A DNA stretch of 64,000 nucleotides from Taishania sp. (GCA_030150045.1 JASLGM010000027.1:124001-188000); one strand, 5' to 3'; positions 51,386 through 60,754 are shown, numbered from the stretch's first letter. Numbers and translations: made by a program. Notes: generated from the sequence alone by a model not told the origin.

Positions 51386-52345
51386 ATGTCAGTTTACTTA
51401 GATTTTGAAGAACCTTTAAAAGAACTCGAAGATCAAATTGCCCGTACCATTGAGATTGGCACTACAACAGATGTAGATATGACCGATAAGGTACAGGAGC
51501 TGGAAACTAAGTTAGCGTCCAAAACGGCTTCTATCTTTTCAGATCTTACGCCTTGGCAAAGAGTACAGCTTTCACGTCATCCCGATAGACCATACGCATT
51601 AGCATATATTGACTACCTTACACAAGGTACATTTCAAGAATTACATGGTGACCGCACGGTTAAAGATGACAAAGCAATGGTTGGTGGTTTTGGTTTGTTA
51701 GATGGTGAAACAGTAATGTTCATTGGTCAACAAAAAGGAATCAATACAAAAATGCGTCAATACCGTAACTTCGGGATGCCGAATCCAGAAGGATACAGAA
51801 AAGCATTACGTTTAATGAAATTGGCAGAAAAATTCAATAAGCCAGTTGTAACGTTAATTGATACTCCAGGAGCATTCCCGGGTCTAGAAGCAGAGGAACG
51901 TGGTCAAGGTGAAGCTATTGCAAGAAATATTTATGAAATGATGCGTCTTAAAGTCCCTGTAATCTGTATCATTATTGGAGAAGGAGCATCAGGTGGTGCA
52001 TTAGGAATTGGTGTAGGCGATAAAGTTGTGATGCTTGAGAACACCTGGTATTCGGTGATTTCACCAGAATCATGTTCATCTATTCTTTGGAGAAGTTGGG
52101 AACATAAAGAAAAAGCTGCAGCAGCTTTAAAATTAACATCAACTGACATGTTGAAGAATGGTTTAGTAGATGGTGTAATTCAGGAGCCAGCAAATGGTGC
52201 GCACAGAAATCATGTAGAGATTTTTGAAAATGTAAAAAAAAGTATTAAATCATACATCAAAGAATTATCTCCTATTGATCCCAGTCAACGTATTGAGGAT
52301 CGCATTGAGAAATTCAGTAAAATGGGATTTTGGTTAGACAAATAA
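51386..52345 (+). CDS. accA: Acetyl-CoA carboxylase carboxyltransferase subunit alpha
   Basis: The 319-residue subunit transfers CO2 from biotin to acetyl-CoA to make malonyl-CoA. The N-terminal helical part is followed by the crotonase-like domain: 'GDRTVKDDKAMVGGFG' near residue 85, 'IDTPGAFPGLEAEERGQGEAIA' near 155, and the oxyanion 'IIGEGASGGALGIGVGD' near 190. Length matches the family. accD is not in the window. A terminator follows. Confidence 0.97.
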   Translation: MSVYLDFEEPLKELEDQIARTIEIGTTTDVDMTDKVQELETKLASKTASIFSDLTPWQRVQLSRHPDRPYALAYIDYLTQGTFQELHGDRTVKDDKAMVGGFGLLDGETVMFIGQQKGINTKMRQYRNFGMPNPEGYRKALRLMKLAEKFNKPVVTLIDTPGAFPGLEAEERGQGEAIARNIYEMMRLKVPVICIIIGEGASGGALGIGVGDKVVMLENTWYSVISPESCSSILWRSWEHKEKAAAALKLTSTDMLKNGLVDGVIQEPANGAHRNHVEIFENVKKSIKSYIKELSPIDPSQRIEDRIEKFSKMGFWLDK

Positions 52346-52368
52346 TCAAATTTACATTTACATATCTT

Positions 52369-52402
52369 AAGTCCGATTCAAATGAGTCGGACTTTTTTAT
52401 TT
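52369..52402 (+). terminator. Terminator after accA
   Basis: AAGTCCGA pairs with TCGGACTT, with further TCA/TGA pairing inside, and is followed by a six-base T tract. It is 23 bases after the accA stop. Confidence 0.9.
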
Positions 52403-52411
52403 TAATAATTC

Positions 52412-53203
52412 ATGAGAAATATAACCATAATCGGTGGTGGAAATCTAGGGATTTCCATTGCTAAAGGCTTACTTGAAAGCAACTATTGTACAAAAGAAAA
52501 TTTAATCGTTACAAAACGGAATACAAGCGTTTCAGAAGAAATTAAAAGCATGGGCTTTGTAATATGCAACGATAATGTAAAAGCAATTTCCAAGGCAGAA
52601 ATAATAATTTTAGCTTTAAAACCTTATCAACTAGAAGGAGTTGCCACAGAAATTAAACGTTTTATTCGAAAGGAACAACAAATCATTAGTGTTATCACTG
52701 GGATTTGGGTGAAAGAATTACAAAGCCTTTTCAATCATCACGAATTAATGTTTCGAGCAATGCCTAACACCGCTATTGCAATCAAAGAAAGTATGACATG
52801 CATAGCACAGAATAATACACGCTATAAAGAGCTAAAAGAAATACAAGATTTGTTTTCTAATTTAGGTGAGACAACAATTATTGATGAGCAATTAATGGAT
52901 GCAGCAACTGTTTTAGGAGCTTGTGGAACTGCATTTGCAATGCGTTTTATACGAGCAAACATACAAGGAGGTATAGAAATTGGTTTTTCTGCTGAAACAG
53001 CAACACACATTGCAGCACAAACAATCAAAGGAGCAGCAGAACTATTATTAACAAACAATTCACATCCAGAACAAGAAATCGACAAAGTAACTACTCCAAA
53101 AGGCTGTACAATAGCGGGTTTAAATGAAATGGAACATCGTGGTTTCAGTTCTTCATTAATAAAAGGACTACTCACTTCTTACCGAAAAATCACCTTGAAA
53201 TAA
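52412..53203 (+). CDS. proC: Pyrroline-5-carboxylate reductase
   Basis: The 263-residue NAD(P)H enzyme makes proline from pyrroline-5-carboxylate. The Rossmann start is 'NITIIGGGNLGISIAKGLLE', 'ILALKPYQLEGV' is near residue 70, 'FRAMPNTAIAI' near 113, and the C-terminal signature region 'KVTTPKGCTIAGLNEME' near 230. It begins 10 bases after the accA terminator, so its promoter would have to lie within or before that terminator, or some read-through occurs. Confidence 0.95.
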   Translation: MRNITIIGGGNLGISIAKGLLESNYCTKENLIVTKRNTSVSEEIKSMGFVICNDNVKAISKAEIIILALKPYQLEGVATEIKRFIRKEQQIISVITGIWVKELQSLFNHHELMFRAMPNTAIAIKESMTCIAQNNTRYKELKEIQDLFSNLGETTIIDEQLMDAATVLGACGTAFAMRFIRANIQGGIEIGFSAETATHIAAQTIKGAAELLLTNNSHPEQEIDKVTTPKGCTIAGLNEMEHRGFSSSLIKGLLTSYRKITLK

Positions 53204-53276
53204 CTTTTAATTATTTTTAACTAAAAATAAAATCATTAATTTCAACGAAAAGAGAAGTGCGAAATTGAAAACTACG

Positions 53277-53284
53277 TACCTTTG
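53277..53284 (+). promoter_or_regulatory. -7 element of the glycosyltransferase gene
   Basis: TACCTTTG is a consensus -7 element 25 bases before ATG 53310. A potential upstream start at 53265 lies before this element and is therefore unlikely. The -33 partner is not clear. Confidence 0.6.
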
Positions 53285-53309
53285 CACTTTCTATTATCAG
53301 TTACTGAAT

Positions 53310-55229
53310 ATGACAAGAAAACTTATCGTTGCATTCATGCTAGGGATTGCAACCTTTACCTCGGCACAAACAAATGAAGCTAAAAGTGTTGATGGTACGT
53401 TAGTTGACATGATTACAGAAAGACCCTTACGAAAGGTTCGTCTTGTAATCCAAAATATCGAAACCAAAGATTCGTTCATTTGTTTTACAAGCAAAGAAGG
53501 TGAATTTAAATTTTCTGATGTTCCGTTTGGTCGTTATGAGTTCAAAGTAAACGACGAATTGTATAAAAAAGACTCAACATTCTTGTTTGATCTTACAGAA
53601 GATCATGCAAAAGGATTCTTATTCTCTACACCTATTGATGCTGTTCAAAAAGTGTCTTGGATATTTAATTGGGGCGACAAAGAAATGCATACTGCAACCG
53701 GAGAAACATATGTACAAGAACATTATTGGTCTCATTTTGCAGCAAAAGTAATTATGTGGATCTATGGTCTATGTCTACTATTCATATTCTTTTATAGTGT
53801 ATTGCAATTTTTACTTGCCATTTCATATAGAAAGCACCACAAAAAAGGAGTAAAAGACGAGGTTTTACCATTAGATTGGGACAATGCGCCTAAAGTTACT
53901 GTTCAGTTACCTATGTTTAATGAAATGTATGTTGCAGACCGTATTATTGAAACAGTTGCTAAATTTAAGTACCCCGCTGACCGTCTACAGATCCAAGTAT
54001 TAGATGATTCAACCGACGAAACAAAAGATCTTATCGCAGCAAAAGTAGCTGAAATAGCGGCAACGGGAGTAAATATTCAACATATACATCGTGTAGATAG
54101 AACAGGCTATAAAGCAGGTGCTTTGGATGATGCAATGGATCGTGTTGAAGGAGACTTCATTGCCATTTTTGATGCTGATTTTGTACCTGATGAAGATTTC
54201 TTAATTCGGACTATGCCTTATTTTGTAGATGAAAGAATTGGTGTTGTTCAAACGCGTTGGGGACACATCAACAAAGACTTCTCCTTATTAACAGAACTTC
54301 AGGCATTTGGTTTAGACGGTCATTTTGCTATTGAACAACAAGGTAGAAACTGTTCTGGTCATTTCATCAACTTTAACGGAACAGGTGGTGTATGGAGAAA
54401 AATCTGTATAGAAGATGCAGGTGGATGGGAACACGATACATTGACAGAAGATTTAGATTTAAGTTACCGCGCACAATTAAAAGGCTGGAAATTTAAATAC
54501 TTAGAGGATGTCGTCGCTCCGGCTGAATTACCAATAACAATGTCTGCATTAAAGTCTCAACAACACCGTTGGATGAAAGGAGGTGTTGAAGTATTTAAAA
54601 AGATGTCTGGTAGACTTGTTAAAGACAGTAACGTAAAAGTGAGCGATCGTATTCATGGTCTTTCTCACCTTTTCAATTCCTCTATTTTCTTGTTTATTCT
54701 CATTGTTGCTCTATTGAGCTTATTAGTGTTACAAGTAAAAGACAGTTTCTCAGACTTGAATAAAATTCTACAGCTAATGGGAATATTTATCATCAGTACA
54801 TTATTCTTAATGTTTTACTATTGGAATTCATTCCGTGAAACAGATGAAAACGGTAAAAAATCATTTTGGCAATTCATCAAACGCTTTTTCCAATTTTTAA
54901 CCATGTCAATGGGATTATCGTTAAGCAATACTGTCGCAGTAATTGAAGGTTACATGGGGGTTAAAAGTTCTTTTGTACGTACACCTAAATTCAACATCGC
55001 AAATAAAAAAGAAGCTGTTAACAACAAATACGATAAGAAGAAACTAAACTTAGTGAATATGCTTGAAGGTCTATTCTTTGTGATTTTCACTTTTACAGCA
55101 TTAAACCGTGCTTATTACGGAGATTTCGGGATGGTACCCTTCCACTTAATGCTTGGAATAGGTTATGGCTCTGTATTTTTCTATTCTGTAAAGGAGGTTA
55201 GAGATGCAAATCGACATCATCAAGCTTAA
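53310..55229 (+). CDS. Family 2 glycosyltransferase (cellulose-synthase-like) with N-terminal exported domain
   Basis: The 639-residue protein starts with a signal-like helix (ending TSAQ), then a carboxypeptidase-regulatory/Ig-like domain (about residues 25-95: 'DGTLVDMITERPLRKVRLVI', 'SKEGEFKFSDVPFGRYEFKV'). A membrane helix near 145-170 leads to a cytoplasmic GT2 domain: 'QVLDDSTDET' near 233, 'FDADFVPDE' near 290, 'LTEDLDLSYRA' near 385, 'QQHRWMKGG' near 425. Several helices follow. This is the processive CesA-like layout for making an exported polysaccharide, but the front domain is an addition. It is a single gene with its own promoter and terminator. Confidence 0.92.
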   Translation: MTRKLIVAFMLGIATFTSAQTNEAKSVDGTLVDMITERPLRKVRLVIQNIETKDSFICFTSKEGEFKFSDVPFGRYEFKVNDELYKKDSTFLFDLTEDHAKGFLFSTPIDAVQKVSWIFNWGDKEMHTATGETYVQEHYWSHFAAKVIMWIYGLCLLFIFFYSVLQFLLAISYRKHHKKGVKDEVLPLDWDNAPKVTVQLPMFNEMYVADRIIETVAKFKYPADRLQIQVLDDSTDETKDLIAAKVAEIAATGVNIQHIHRVDRTGYKAGALDDAMDRVEGDFIAIFDADFVPDEDFLIRTMPYFVDERIGVVQTRWGHINKDFSLLTELQAFGLDGHFAIEQQGRNCSGHFINFNGTGGVWRKICIEDAGGWEHDTLTEDLDLSYRAQLKGWKFKYLEDVVAPAELPITMSALKSQQHRWMKGGVEVFKKMSGRLVKDSNVKVSDRIHGLSHLFNSSIFLFILIVALLSLLVLQVKDSFSDLNKILQLMGIFIISTLFLMFYYWNSFRETDENGKKSFWQFIKRFFQFLTMSMGLSLSNTVAVIEGYMGVKSSFVRTPKFNIANKKEAVNNKYDKKKLNLVNMLEGLFFVIFTFTALNRAYYGDFGMVPFHLMLGIGYGSVFFYSVKEVRDANRHHQA

Positions 55230-55236
55230 TGATATT

Positions 55237-55266
55237 AAAAAAGGAGTCTAATCGACTCCTTTTTTT
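55237..55266. terminator. Bidirectional terminator between glycosyltransferase and yidD
   Basis: AAAAAAGGAGTC and GACTCCTTTTTT flank a 5-base loop, with A and T tracts on both sides. One arm lies inside the last codons of yidD. Confidence 0.9.
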
Positions 55267-55502
55267 TTGCGTTGAGGCACAGGATCATGTCCGCAGCTCC
55301 CCCAAGGATTACATTTTAATATTCGTTTAATTCCCAAATACAAACCGATAATTGGCCCCCATACTTTTAGTGCATCAATCATATAAGAGGAACAAGTTGG
55401 TGTATATCTACAGGTAGGCGGGAAAATCGGACTAATTATCCATTGATAAATTTTCACCAAAAATATAAACGGTGCTGATAAAATAAGTCGGATATATTTC
55501 AC
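55248..55502 (-). CDS. yidD: Membrane protein insertion efficiency factor YidD
   Basis: The 84-residue protein has the invariant YidD pattern: an N-terminal amphipathic helix, 'CRYTPTCSSYMIDALKVWG' (near residue 31, three Cys) and 'RILKCNPWGSCGHDPVP' near 60. It assists YidC-mediated insertion of inner-membrane proteins. The tail is basic (RKKKGVD). It is usually beside rnpA/yidC, but here it stands alone. Confidence 0.96.
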   Translation of the reverse strand: MKYIRLILSAPFIFLVKIYQWIISPIFPPTCRYTPTCSSYMIDALKVWGPIIGLYLGIKRILKCNPWGSCGHDPVPQRKKKGVD

Positions 55503-55574
55503 GTTTGATTTTTAATAAAGATAATCACTTATAGCCAAAAGTTTATTTCTAACGAATTATTTTTATCTTTCACC

Positions 55575-56531
55575 ATGCTAAAAAAACTTGTTCACGCCAT
55601 GTCATGCTCACTTGTAGCACTTTCTACGTTTAGTCAATCTAAATTTACAGATCGCTTTGAGGCCGTCCATCAAGATAAATCTATTCAATTTATTCTTCCT
55701 AAAGAATTACATTCTAATGAATGGTCGGTAGAAAACCAACCTTTGTTTTGGAAAAAAATAATGAACTTATCACCAGATTCTATGTTGGTGAATTTCGCTT
55801 CTAATAGACAAATTGTAGATCGTATTGGAGTAAAAAGTTGGGCATTAAAGACTGAAGTTGAAAAACAAATGTTCAGGGATTCAATTCGCCAAAGCTATGG
55901 AATGGATTCAACTGCTAGACTATTCTTCACATCTGGAAAAAATAATTTTTATCGTTTTGACCTTGTAATGGAACAATTAACACGAGGCATAGAATTATTT
56001 GAAGAATATGGAACTGATCCTTGGTATGCACAAGCAATTCTATTAATAGAATCACCTGGTCAATTAAAAAAATCTTCTGCTGGTGCTTATGGTCCTTTTC
56101 AATTAATGCCTGGAGTCGCAAGAAGTCAAGGTTTAATTGTCAACAAAACAACAGACGATCGAATGGATTTTGATAAATCAGCTTATGGCGCATCTCGATT
56201 AATAAATCGTATATGCATACCTGAGGCAAAAAGAATATTAAACGGAAAAAATATTGCTTTCAACGAAAATGATCTTTGGTTTAGACTATTTGTAATGCAT
56301 GTTTATCATGCCGGTGCAGGAAATGTTTCTGCTGTTGTAAATGCAATATCTCCTAATGAAGGCGGGAAAGACTTAATCTTAAAAATGTGGCAAACAAGTG
56401 CTGCAAACTTTGGAAATAACAGTCAAAACTATACCCAACTTGCAATTGCAGCAACTCTTATTCTTGAAGAACTTATACAAGCGAACTATGTACAAATTTT
56501 TAATTGTTGGGATCAATCAAAGTATAATTAA
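55575..56531 (+). CDS. Lytic transglycosylase, SLT domain
   Basis: The 318-residue protein has a signal peptide (residues 1-21) and a lysozyme-like SLT fold: 'LLIESPGQLKKSSAGAYGPF' near residue 155 with the catalytic Glu in 'IES', 'QLMPGVARSQGL' after it, and 'HVYHAGAGNVSAVVNA' near 240. These match MltC/Slt-type motifs ES-x-G-x-x-Q/LM-P and Y-x-x-G. It should cleave peptidoglycan glycan strands in the periplasm. The N-terminal 130 residues have no match that I recognise. Confidence 0.87.
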   Translation: MLKKLVHAMSCSLVALSTFSQSKFTDRFEAVHQDKSIQFILPKELHSNEWSVENQPLFWKKIMNLSPDSMLVNFASNRQIVDRIGVKSWALKTEVEKQMFRDSIRQSYGMDSTARLFFTSGKNNFYRFDLVMEQLTRGIELFEEYGTDPWYAQAILLIESPGQLKKSSAGAYGPFQLMPGVARSQGLIVNKTTDDRMDFDKSAYGASRLINRICIPEAKRILNGKNIAFNENDLWFRLFVMHVYHAGAGNVSAVVNAISPNEGGKDLILKMWQTSAANFGNNSQNYTQLAIAATLILEELIQANYVQIFNCWDQSKYN

Positions 56532-56557
56532 TCCCAACAAAATAAACTACCTTATTC

Positions 56558-58003
56558 CTAGTAATCATCAGAAGACCCTAGACCTCCGAAATAGCCTTCA
56601 GCAGTAACCATACCAATGGATAACGCTTGCTCTAAAAAGTTCTTTTTAGTGTCAACTAACTGAATACGCAGATTAAACATATTTGAATTACCATAAGCTG
56701 TTAGGTAATTAATTTCTGACAACGATTTTAACGGCCCTTCCGATTCACCTTGGAAGATTTCTTTCACGTTAACGTAAAAAGAAATTGATTCTTTTCCAAA
56801 ACCTTTTGCGAAACTTGGAACGCGATTTACCTCTTTACCTGTAAAAGCTGATTCATTTGTAGAGGCTCTAAACGTTTTATCATTGGATACAAAAACTTTA
56901 AAATCCTTTTTCAATAAATAATCTTGTAGGAGTCCTTTAAAGTTTTCACTTAAGCTACCTAATCCTCCATAAAGATTGAAGCTAGGAGTCATTCCCATCT
57001 CAATATCCGCCATCTTACCAGAAATTGTTAGCGCTAATTTACCATCTGAAAATTTACTAAAATCTCCATCTGATAATTTATAGGCATTGTAAAGCACTTC
57101 GTTTGTATTGCGGAAGAAATCTTCCATGTACCCAGGGAAATACTTATTCCAAAACGCACTCATCTCCTTAAGATTTAAATTTAGAGCTAATCCGACTACA
57201 GGTGTTTCGTTTCCTAATTTAGATAAATCAATAGGTCCGTTAGGTGAAAACTGTACCGCTTTCTTCAACTCGTCATTTAATTCATAAGTTGAGGTCAAAT
57301 CAAAGTAACCGTTTTCAAATGAAGCAACACTCTTTATATACATTTCCTTATATAAATTGTAAATCTTATCTTGCTGATCTTTAGGCAACCTACTTAAATC
57401 TGTATTATTGGTCAACATCAATTGATACATATCACTAGAGAAAATAACATCCCCTTTCCCTTTTGACAGAACACTTAATTTACTTTCTTTCTTTTTACCA
57501 TCATTTAATTTTTCTTTAAATGCTGTAACGTCAGCAAGCGTATATTCCTTATCTGTTTCAGCGTACTTCATAACCGCATATTTACTTGTATAGTAAACAA
57601 ACGCCATGTCATCAATAGCATAGTTAAAACCACCTTCCTTTTTCACTTCATACCCACTCTTTTTCAAATAAGAAGTGAAGTCTTTCTCGGATTTGACATC
57701 GATAAAAAACACCATTTCCGAAGAACCTGAAACAGGTCCTTTAACCGTAAAGAAAATACGACTATCCAAATCAAAAGCACTTTGAATTTTACCTACGACT
57801 TCAGATACAATTGCATTAAGCTTCGGTTGAGATGAAAAATTTGCTTTCCCAATAACACTTTTAAAATCTGCAGACCCCGCAAATACAACAGAATCTGATT
57901 GAGAGAGGTAGCTATCAAAAGCTCCTTCTGCATTTTGAATACTTCCTTTTTTACAGCTTATTAGTAAAAAAACCAAAGTAAAGAGTAACAGTAAATGTTT
58001 CAT
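56558..58003 (-). CDS. Lipoprotein, possibly DUF4836 family
   Basis: The 481-residue protein has a lipobox (LVFLLISC, Cys near residue 17) and a long body of repeated alpha/beta layout with recurring 'SDMYQLMLTNNT', 'GLALNLNLKEMSAFWNKYFP' and 'SGKMADIEMG' segments. This resembles the DUF4836 proteins of Bacteroidota by size and lipid anchor, though I cannot confirm the match. The start at 58003 gives the lipoprotein signal; the longer frame adds an unlikely N-terminus. Function unknown. Confidence 0.72.
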   Translation of the reverse strand: MKHLLLLFTLVFLLISCKKGSIQNAEGAFDSYLSQSDSVVFAGSADFKSVIGKANFSSQPKLNAIVSEVVGKIQSAFDLDSRIFFTVKGPVSGSSEMVFFIDVKSEKDFTSYLKKSGYEVKKEGGFNYAIDDMAFVYYTSKYAVMKYAETDKEYTLADVTAFKEKLNDGKKKESKLSVLSKGKGDVIFSSDMYQLMLTNNTDLSRLPKDQQDKIYNLYKEMYIKSVASFENGYFDLTSTYELNDELKKAVQFSPNGPIDLSKLGNETPVVGLALNLNLKEMSAFWNKYFPGYMEDFFRNTNEVLYNAYKLSDGDFSKFSDGKLALTISGKMADIEMGMTPSFNLYGGLGSLSENFKGLLQDYLLKKDFKVFVSNDKTFRASTNESAFTGKEVNRVPSFAKGFGKESISFYVNVKEIFQGESEGPLKSLSEINYLTAYGNSNMFNLRIQLVDTKKNFLEQALSIGMVTAEGYFGGLGSSDDY

Positions 58004-58107
58004 AATATTAATTTTGCAGATCAAAGGTACGATAAGCATATCAAAAATTGTCACTGCTTACTAAAATCTGTTTAATAATTTAATCACCCTCATATAACTC
58101 ACTTAAA

Positions 58108-58677
58108 ATGCACACCTTAGAACCTTTTTTTCGTTGGAGAGGACATTATACGGCAGAAGAAGATAGCAGATCTCCTTTCTTTCAAAAGATCTATAGCGAA
58201 TTTGAATTTCAGCATGCTATTTACAACTTTTTGATTCATCCGCAATGGGATCACATTGGTTCAGAAACACTTTACATTAAACTCTTGTTTTGCGATTACG
58301 AAGATGGATTCGCAATCATTGAATTAATTGGTGAATGGAACGATGCCATCGAAAATGATATCATGACCTTTAAAAGAGATTTTATCGAATTACTTCAGCA
58401 TGAAGGAATCAATAAATATATTCTAATAGGTGAAAATGTATTGAACTTTCATAGTAGCGACGACGCATACTATGAAGAATGGTTTGAAGATCTTGAAGAA
58501 GAAGGATGGGTAGCACTTATCAACTTCCAAGAGCATGTTGAGAAAGAAATGATGCGTGCAAATATAGACTCATATTTACACATGGGTGGTCAACTTGATG
58601 ACATAGAATGGGAAACTTTCTCACCTCATCAAACATATAACCACGTAAGAAAAATAATTGAACAACGTTTACACTAA
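58108..58677 (+). CDS. Conserved hypothetical cytoplasmic protein
   Basis: I do not recognise a named domain. The 189-residue protein is acidic, without signal or membrane segments, and opens MHTLEPFFRWRGHYTAEEDS. It has alternating beta and alpha stretches ('LYIKLLFCDYEDGFAIIELI', 'YEEWFEDLEEEGWVALINFQ') and a Trp-rich acidic patch. It may be a small globular binding protein. It precedes ybaB by 97 bases, with a strong promoter between them, so the two are separate units. Confidence 0.78.
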   Translation: MHTLEPFFRWRGHYTAEEDSRSPFFQKIYSEFEFQHAIYNFLIHPQWDHIGSETLYIKLLFCDYEDGFAIIELIGEWNDAIENDIMTFKRDFIELLQHEGINKYILIGENVLNFHSSDDAYYEEWFEDLEEEGWVALINFQEHVEKEMMRANIDSYLHMGGQLDDIEWETFSPHQTYNHVRKIIEQRLH

Positions 58678-58690
58678 TCAGATGATAGGG

Positions 58691-58718
58691 TTGTAATAAT
58701 TTGGAATGCTTATATTTG
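58691..58718 (+). promoter_or_regulatory. Promoter of ybaB
   Basis: TTG at 58691-58693, a 17-base spacer and TATATTTG at 58711-58718 give a close match to the Bacteroidota promoter. It lies 56 bases before the ATG at 58775. Confidence 0.75.
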
Positions 58719-58774
58719 TTCTTTGATAATTGTTTAACCCAATAGGAAGATTATCCTATTCAATAAATAGAGAA

Positions 58775-59074
58775 ATGTTCGGTAAAGACATGTTAGAAAA
58801 GCTAAAAGCAATGCAAAATATTGCTGAGGAAAGTAAAGCTAATTTAGAAAACATTACTGTTGAAGGTGAAGCAGGTGGTGGTTTAATCCGAATTCAATTA
58901 ACAGCAAACAAAACTTTCAAAAAGCTTCATATTAATACAGATCATACCTTAATGGAAAAAGAAGATCTTGAAGATTTAATTTCTGTAGCCTTGAATAAAG
59001 CTATGCAAGAAGCTGAAAATGTTCAACAAAAAGAAATGATGAGTTCTGCTAAAGGAATGTTTCCAGGTTTGTGA
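58775..59074 (+). CDS. YbaB/EbfC family nucleoid-associated protein
   Basis: The 99-residue protein has the YbaB pattern: an N-terminal helix 'KDMLEKLKAMQNIAEESKANL', a beta hairpin 'VEGEAGGGLIRIQLTANKTFKKLHI' and a C-terminal helix ending 'SSAKGMFPGL'. It binds and bridges DNA as a dimer. The start at 58775 was chosen because it is the family N-terminus and follows a promoter. It is followed at once by the cyclo-ligase gene (1-base gap). Confidence 0.93.
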   Translation: MFGKDMLEKLKAMQNIAEESKANLENITVEGEAGGGLIRIQLTANKTFKKLHINTDHTLMEKEDLEDLISVALNKAMQEAENVQQKEMMSSAKGMFPGL

Positions 59075-59075
59075 C

Positions 59076-59639
59076 ATGACAAAAAAAGAAGCAAGATCCT
59101 ATTTTTTAGAATTGCGTAAACAACTCAATCCATTATCCTACAATAAACTAAACGCTGAATTACTTAACCAAGTAAAAAAACATTGTAGTTGGGAAGGAAA
59201 GTTGATCGCTACTTTTTTATCTATGGAGAATAAATTGGAGCTAGACACATCTCTCATTAATTCTTGGTTAATGGAAAAAAATGAACTATTCGCTCCAGTA
59301 TCCAATTTTGAAACCTTAGAAATGGATTTCCTCTCTTACCGTAAAGAAACAACTGTTGCCTTAAACTCTTATGGGATCCCGGAGCCTTTAGAAGGGGAAA
59401 TAATGGAACCTTCAAAAATAAATATCGTTCTTACCCCACTTTTGGCATATGATAGAAATGGATACCGAGCAGGATACGGAAAAGGTTTTTATGATCGATT
59501 TTCAGAACAGACAAATCCTGAAACCAAATTTATTGGATTAAGTTTATTTGATCCAATAGACACAATAACCGACATAAACATCTGGGATAAAAGACTTAAC
59601 AATTGTATTACTCCGAAAGGATTTTATTCTTTTGATTAG
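59076..59639 (+). CDS. 5-formyltetrahydrofolate cyclo-ligase
   Basis: The 187-residue enzyme converts 5-formyl-THF to 5,10-methenyl-THF with ATP. The signature 'GYRAGYGKGFYDRF' (near residue 130) and the N-terminal 'KKEARSYFLELRKQLN' are diagnostic. It is one base after ybaB and in the same transcript. Confidence 0.94.
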   Translation: MTKKEARSYFLELRKQLNPLSYNKLNAELLNQVKKHCSWEGKLIATFLSMENKLELDTSLINSWLMEKNELFAPVSNFETLEMDFLSYRKETTVALNSYGIPEPLEGEIMEPSKINIVLTPLLAYDRNGYRAGYGKGFYDRFSEQTNPETKFIGLSLFDPIDTITDINIWDKRLNNCITPKGFYSFD

Positions 59640-59676
59640 GAGGTTAACAGATTATTCTGTACTTTCAAAATTAAAT

Positions 59677-60234
59677 ATGAGAACTTTTGTTACTTGTTTG
59701 GCACTTTTTACTTTGACTACATCAATCCATTTTAATGTAGCAACCAGAACTATTTTTGCCATACGTGTTTCACCTCAAGCAACTGGTGAAATGATTTCCA
59801 TCCTTGCTTTCTTCAATAATGGAACAAATAATTCTTATAAAAAAACACTTTCCTTTAGAGAATTTTGCTTTTATGCTTCAGGGACATGGCCGAGTGTATA
59901 CAACCGAAATAGAATCAATCTGTTTGATTTGAATGGTGTAGATGGAGGTGTTCTAATAGATGAATTTTCAAATAAACCTCAACATCCTTATTGCCCAGCA
60001 ATTGACAGCTTATGGAAATTACGTTTCGATCGTTACCCCTACAAAGGCAAGGAACTAGAAAAAGGATGGAGTATGGATAAATGGATGCCTGGAGAAAGAC
60101 AAATGAAATACTTAACAACAGAGTACAATATTGGAAACATCGACAATCACTACTTTGCCGATACCAATTTCTGGAAAGTACTACGAGACGTAACTGACCC
60201 TGAATGGATCGATAACTACAGATACCTGCAATAG
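59677..60234 (+). CDS. Exported hypothetical protein
   Basis: The 185-residue protein has an N-terminal hydrophobic segment (MRTFVTCLALFTLTTSIHF) that could be a signal peptide or anchor, followed by an aromatic-rich body ('FCFYASGTWPSVYNRNR', 'DRYPYKGKELEKGWSMDKWM', 'DPEWIDNYRYLQ' at the end). I do not recognise the family. The ATG at 59677 was chosen over a longer frame beginning inside the cyclo-ligase gene. It is converging with cobC, only one base apart, with no terminator seen. Confidence 0.72.
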   Translation: MRTFVTCLALFTLTTSIHFNVATRTIFAIRVSPQATGEMISILAFFNNGTNNSYKKTLSFREFCFYASGTWPSVYNRNRINLFDLNGVDGGVLIDEFSNKPQHPYCPAIDSLWKLRFDRYPYKGKELEKGWSMDKWMPGERQMKYLTTEYNIGNIDNHYFADTNFWKVLRDVTDPEWIDNYRYLQ

Positions 60235-60235
60235 G

Positions 60236-60754
60236 CTAAAAATTTAAGATTATTTCTTGACCAAAAGCAACAGGTAAATTAAACATTTCTTGTAGTGGTA
60301 CCCCTTCTTTATAAGACCATAAAATTCGAATAACACCTGCATGCGTAACACAAAGAATCTTCTTCCCTTCGTTCTGTTCTTTCAACTCTCCTAAAAATGA
60401 AAGTACTCTTTCAGCCATTATTTGTAATGACTCTCCTTTCGGCGGTCTAACATGTACGAAATCGATATACCAAGGTTTTATTTCCTGAACAGGAATATCA
60501 TCCCAAAGTTTAAGTTCCCAGGTTCCAAAATCCATTTCTTTCAATCGATCATCAATCAGATAATCAACTGAATGAACATCTAGCATTTTTGTGCAACGCT
60601 TTAAAGGAGATGAATAAATATGATGAAAATCATTGTCTAATACAATTTCATCAAGCGCTATCAGCCCTCTTTCTGATAGTGAAACATCGCTCTGCCCATA
60701 ACAAACTCCCTTTTCAACACTAACTTCAGTATGTCGAATCAAATGTAATTCCAT
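60236..60754 (-). CDS. cobC: Histidine-phosphatase, CobC-like (alpha-ribazole phosphatase)
   Basis: The 172-residue protein has the histidine-phosphatase motif 'ELHLIRHTEV' at the start, 'YSSPLKRC' near residue 52, a Glu in 'LKEMDFGTWEL' near 74, and the second His 'CVTHAGVIRILW' near 137. CobC removes the 5' phosphate from alpha-ribazole phosphate before it joins the cobinamide. The start at 60754 matches the family; it overlaps cobS by 16 bases. Confidence 0.9.
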   Translation of the reverse strand: MELHLIRHTEVSVEKGVCYGQSDVSLSERGLIALDEIVLDNDFHHIYSSPLKRCTKMLDVHSVDYLIDDRLKEMDFGTWELKLWDDIPVQEIKPWYIDFVHVRPPKGESLQIMAERVLSFLGELKEQNEGKKILCVTHAGVIRILWSYKEGVPLQEMFNLPVAFGQEIILNF

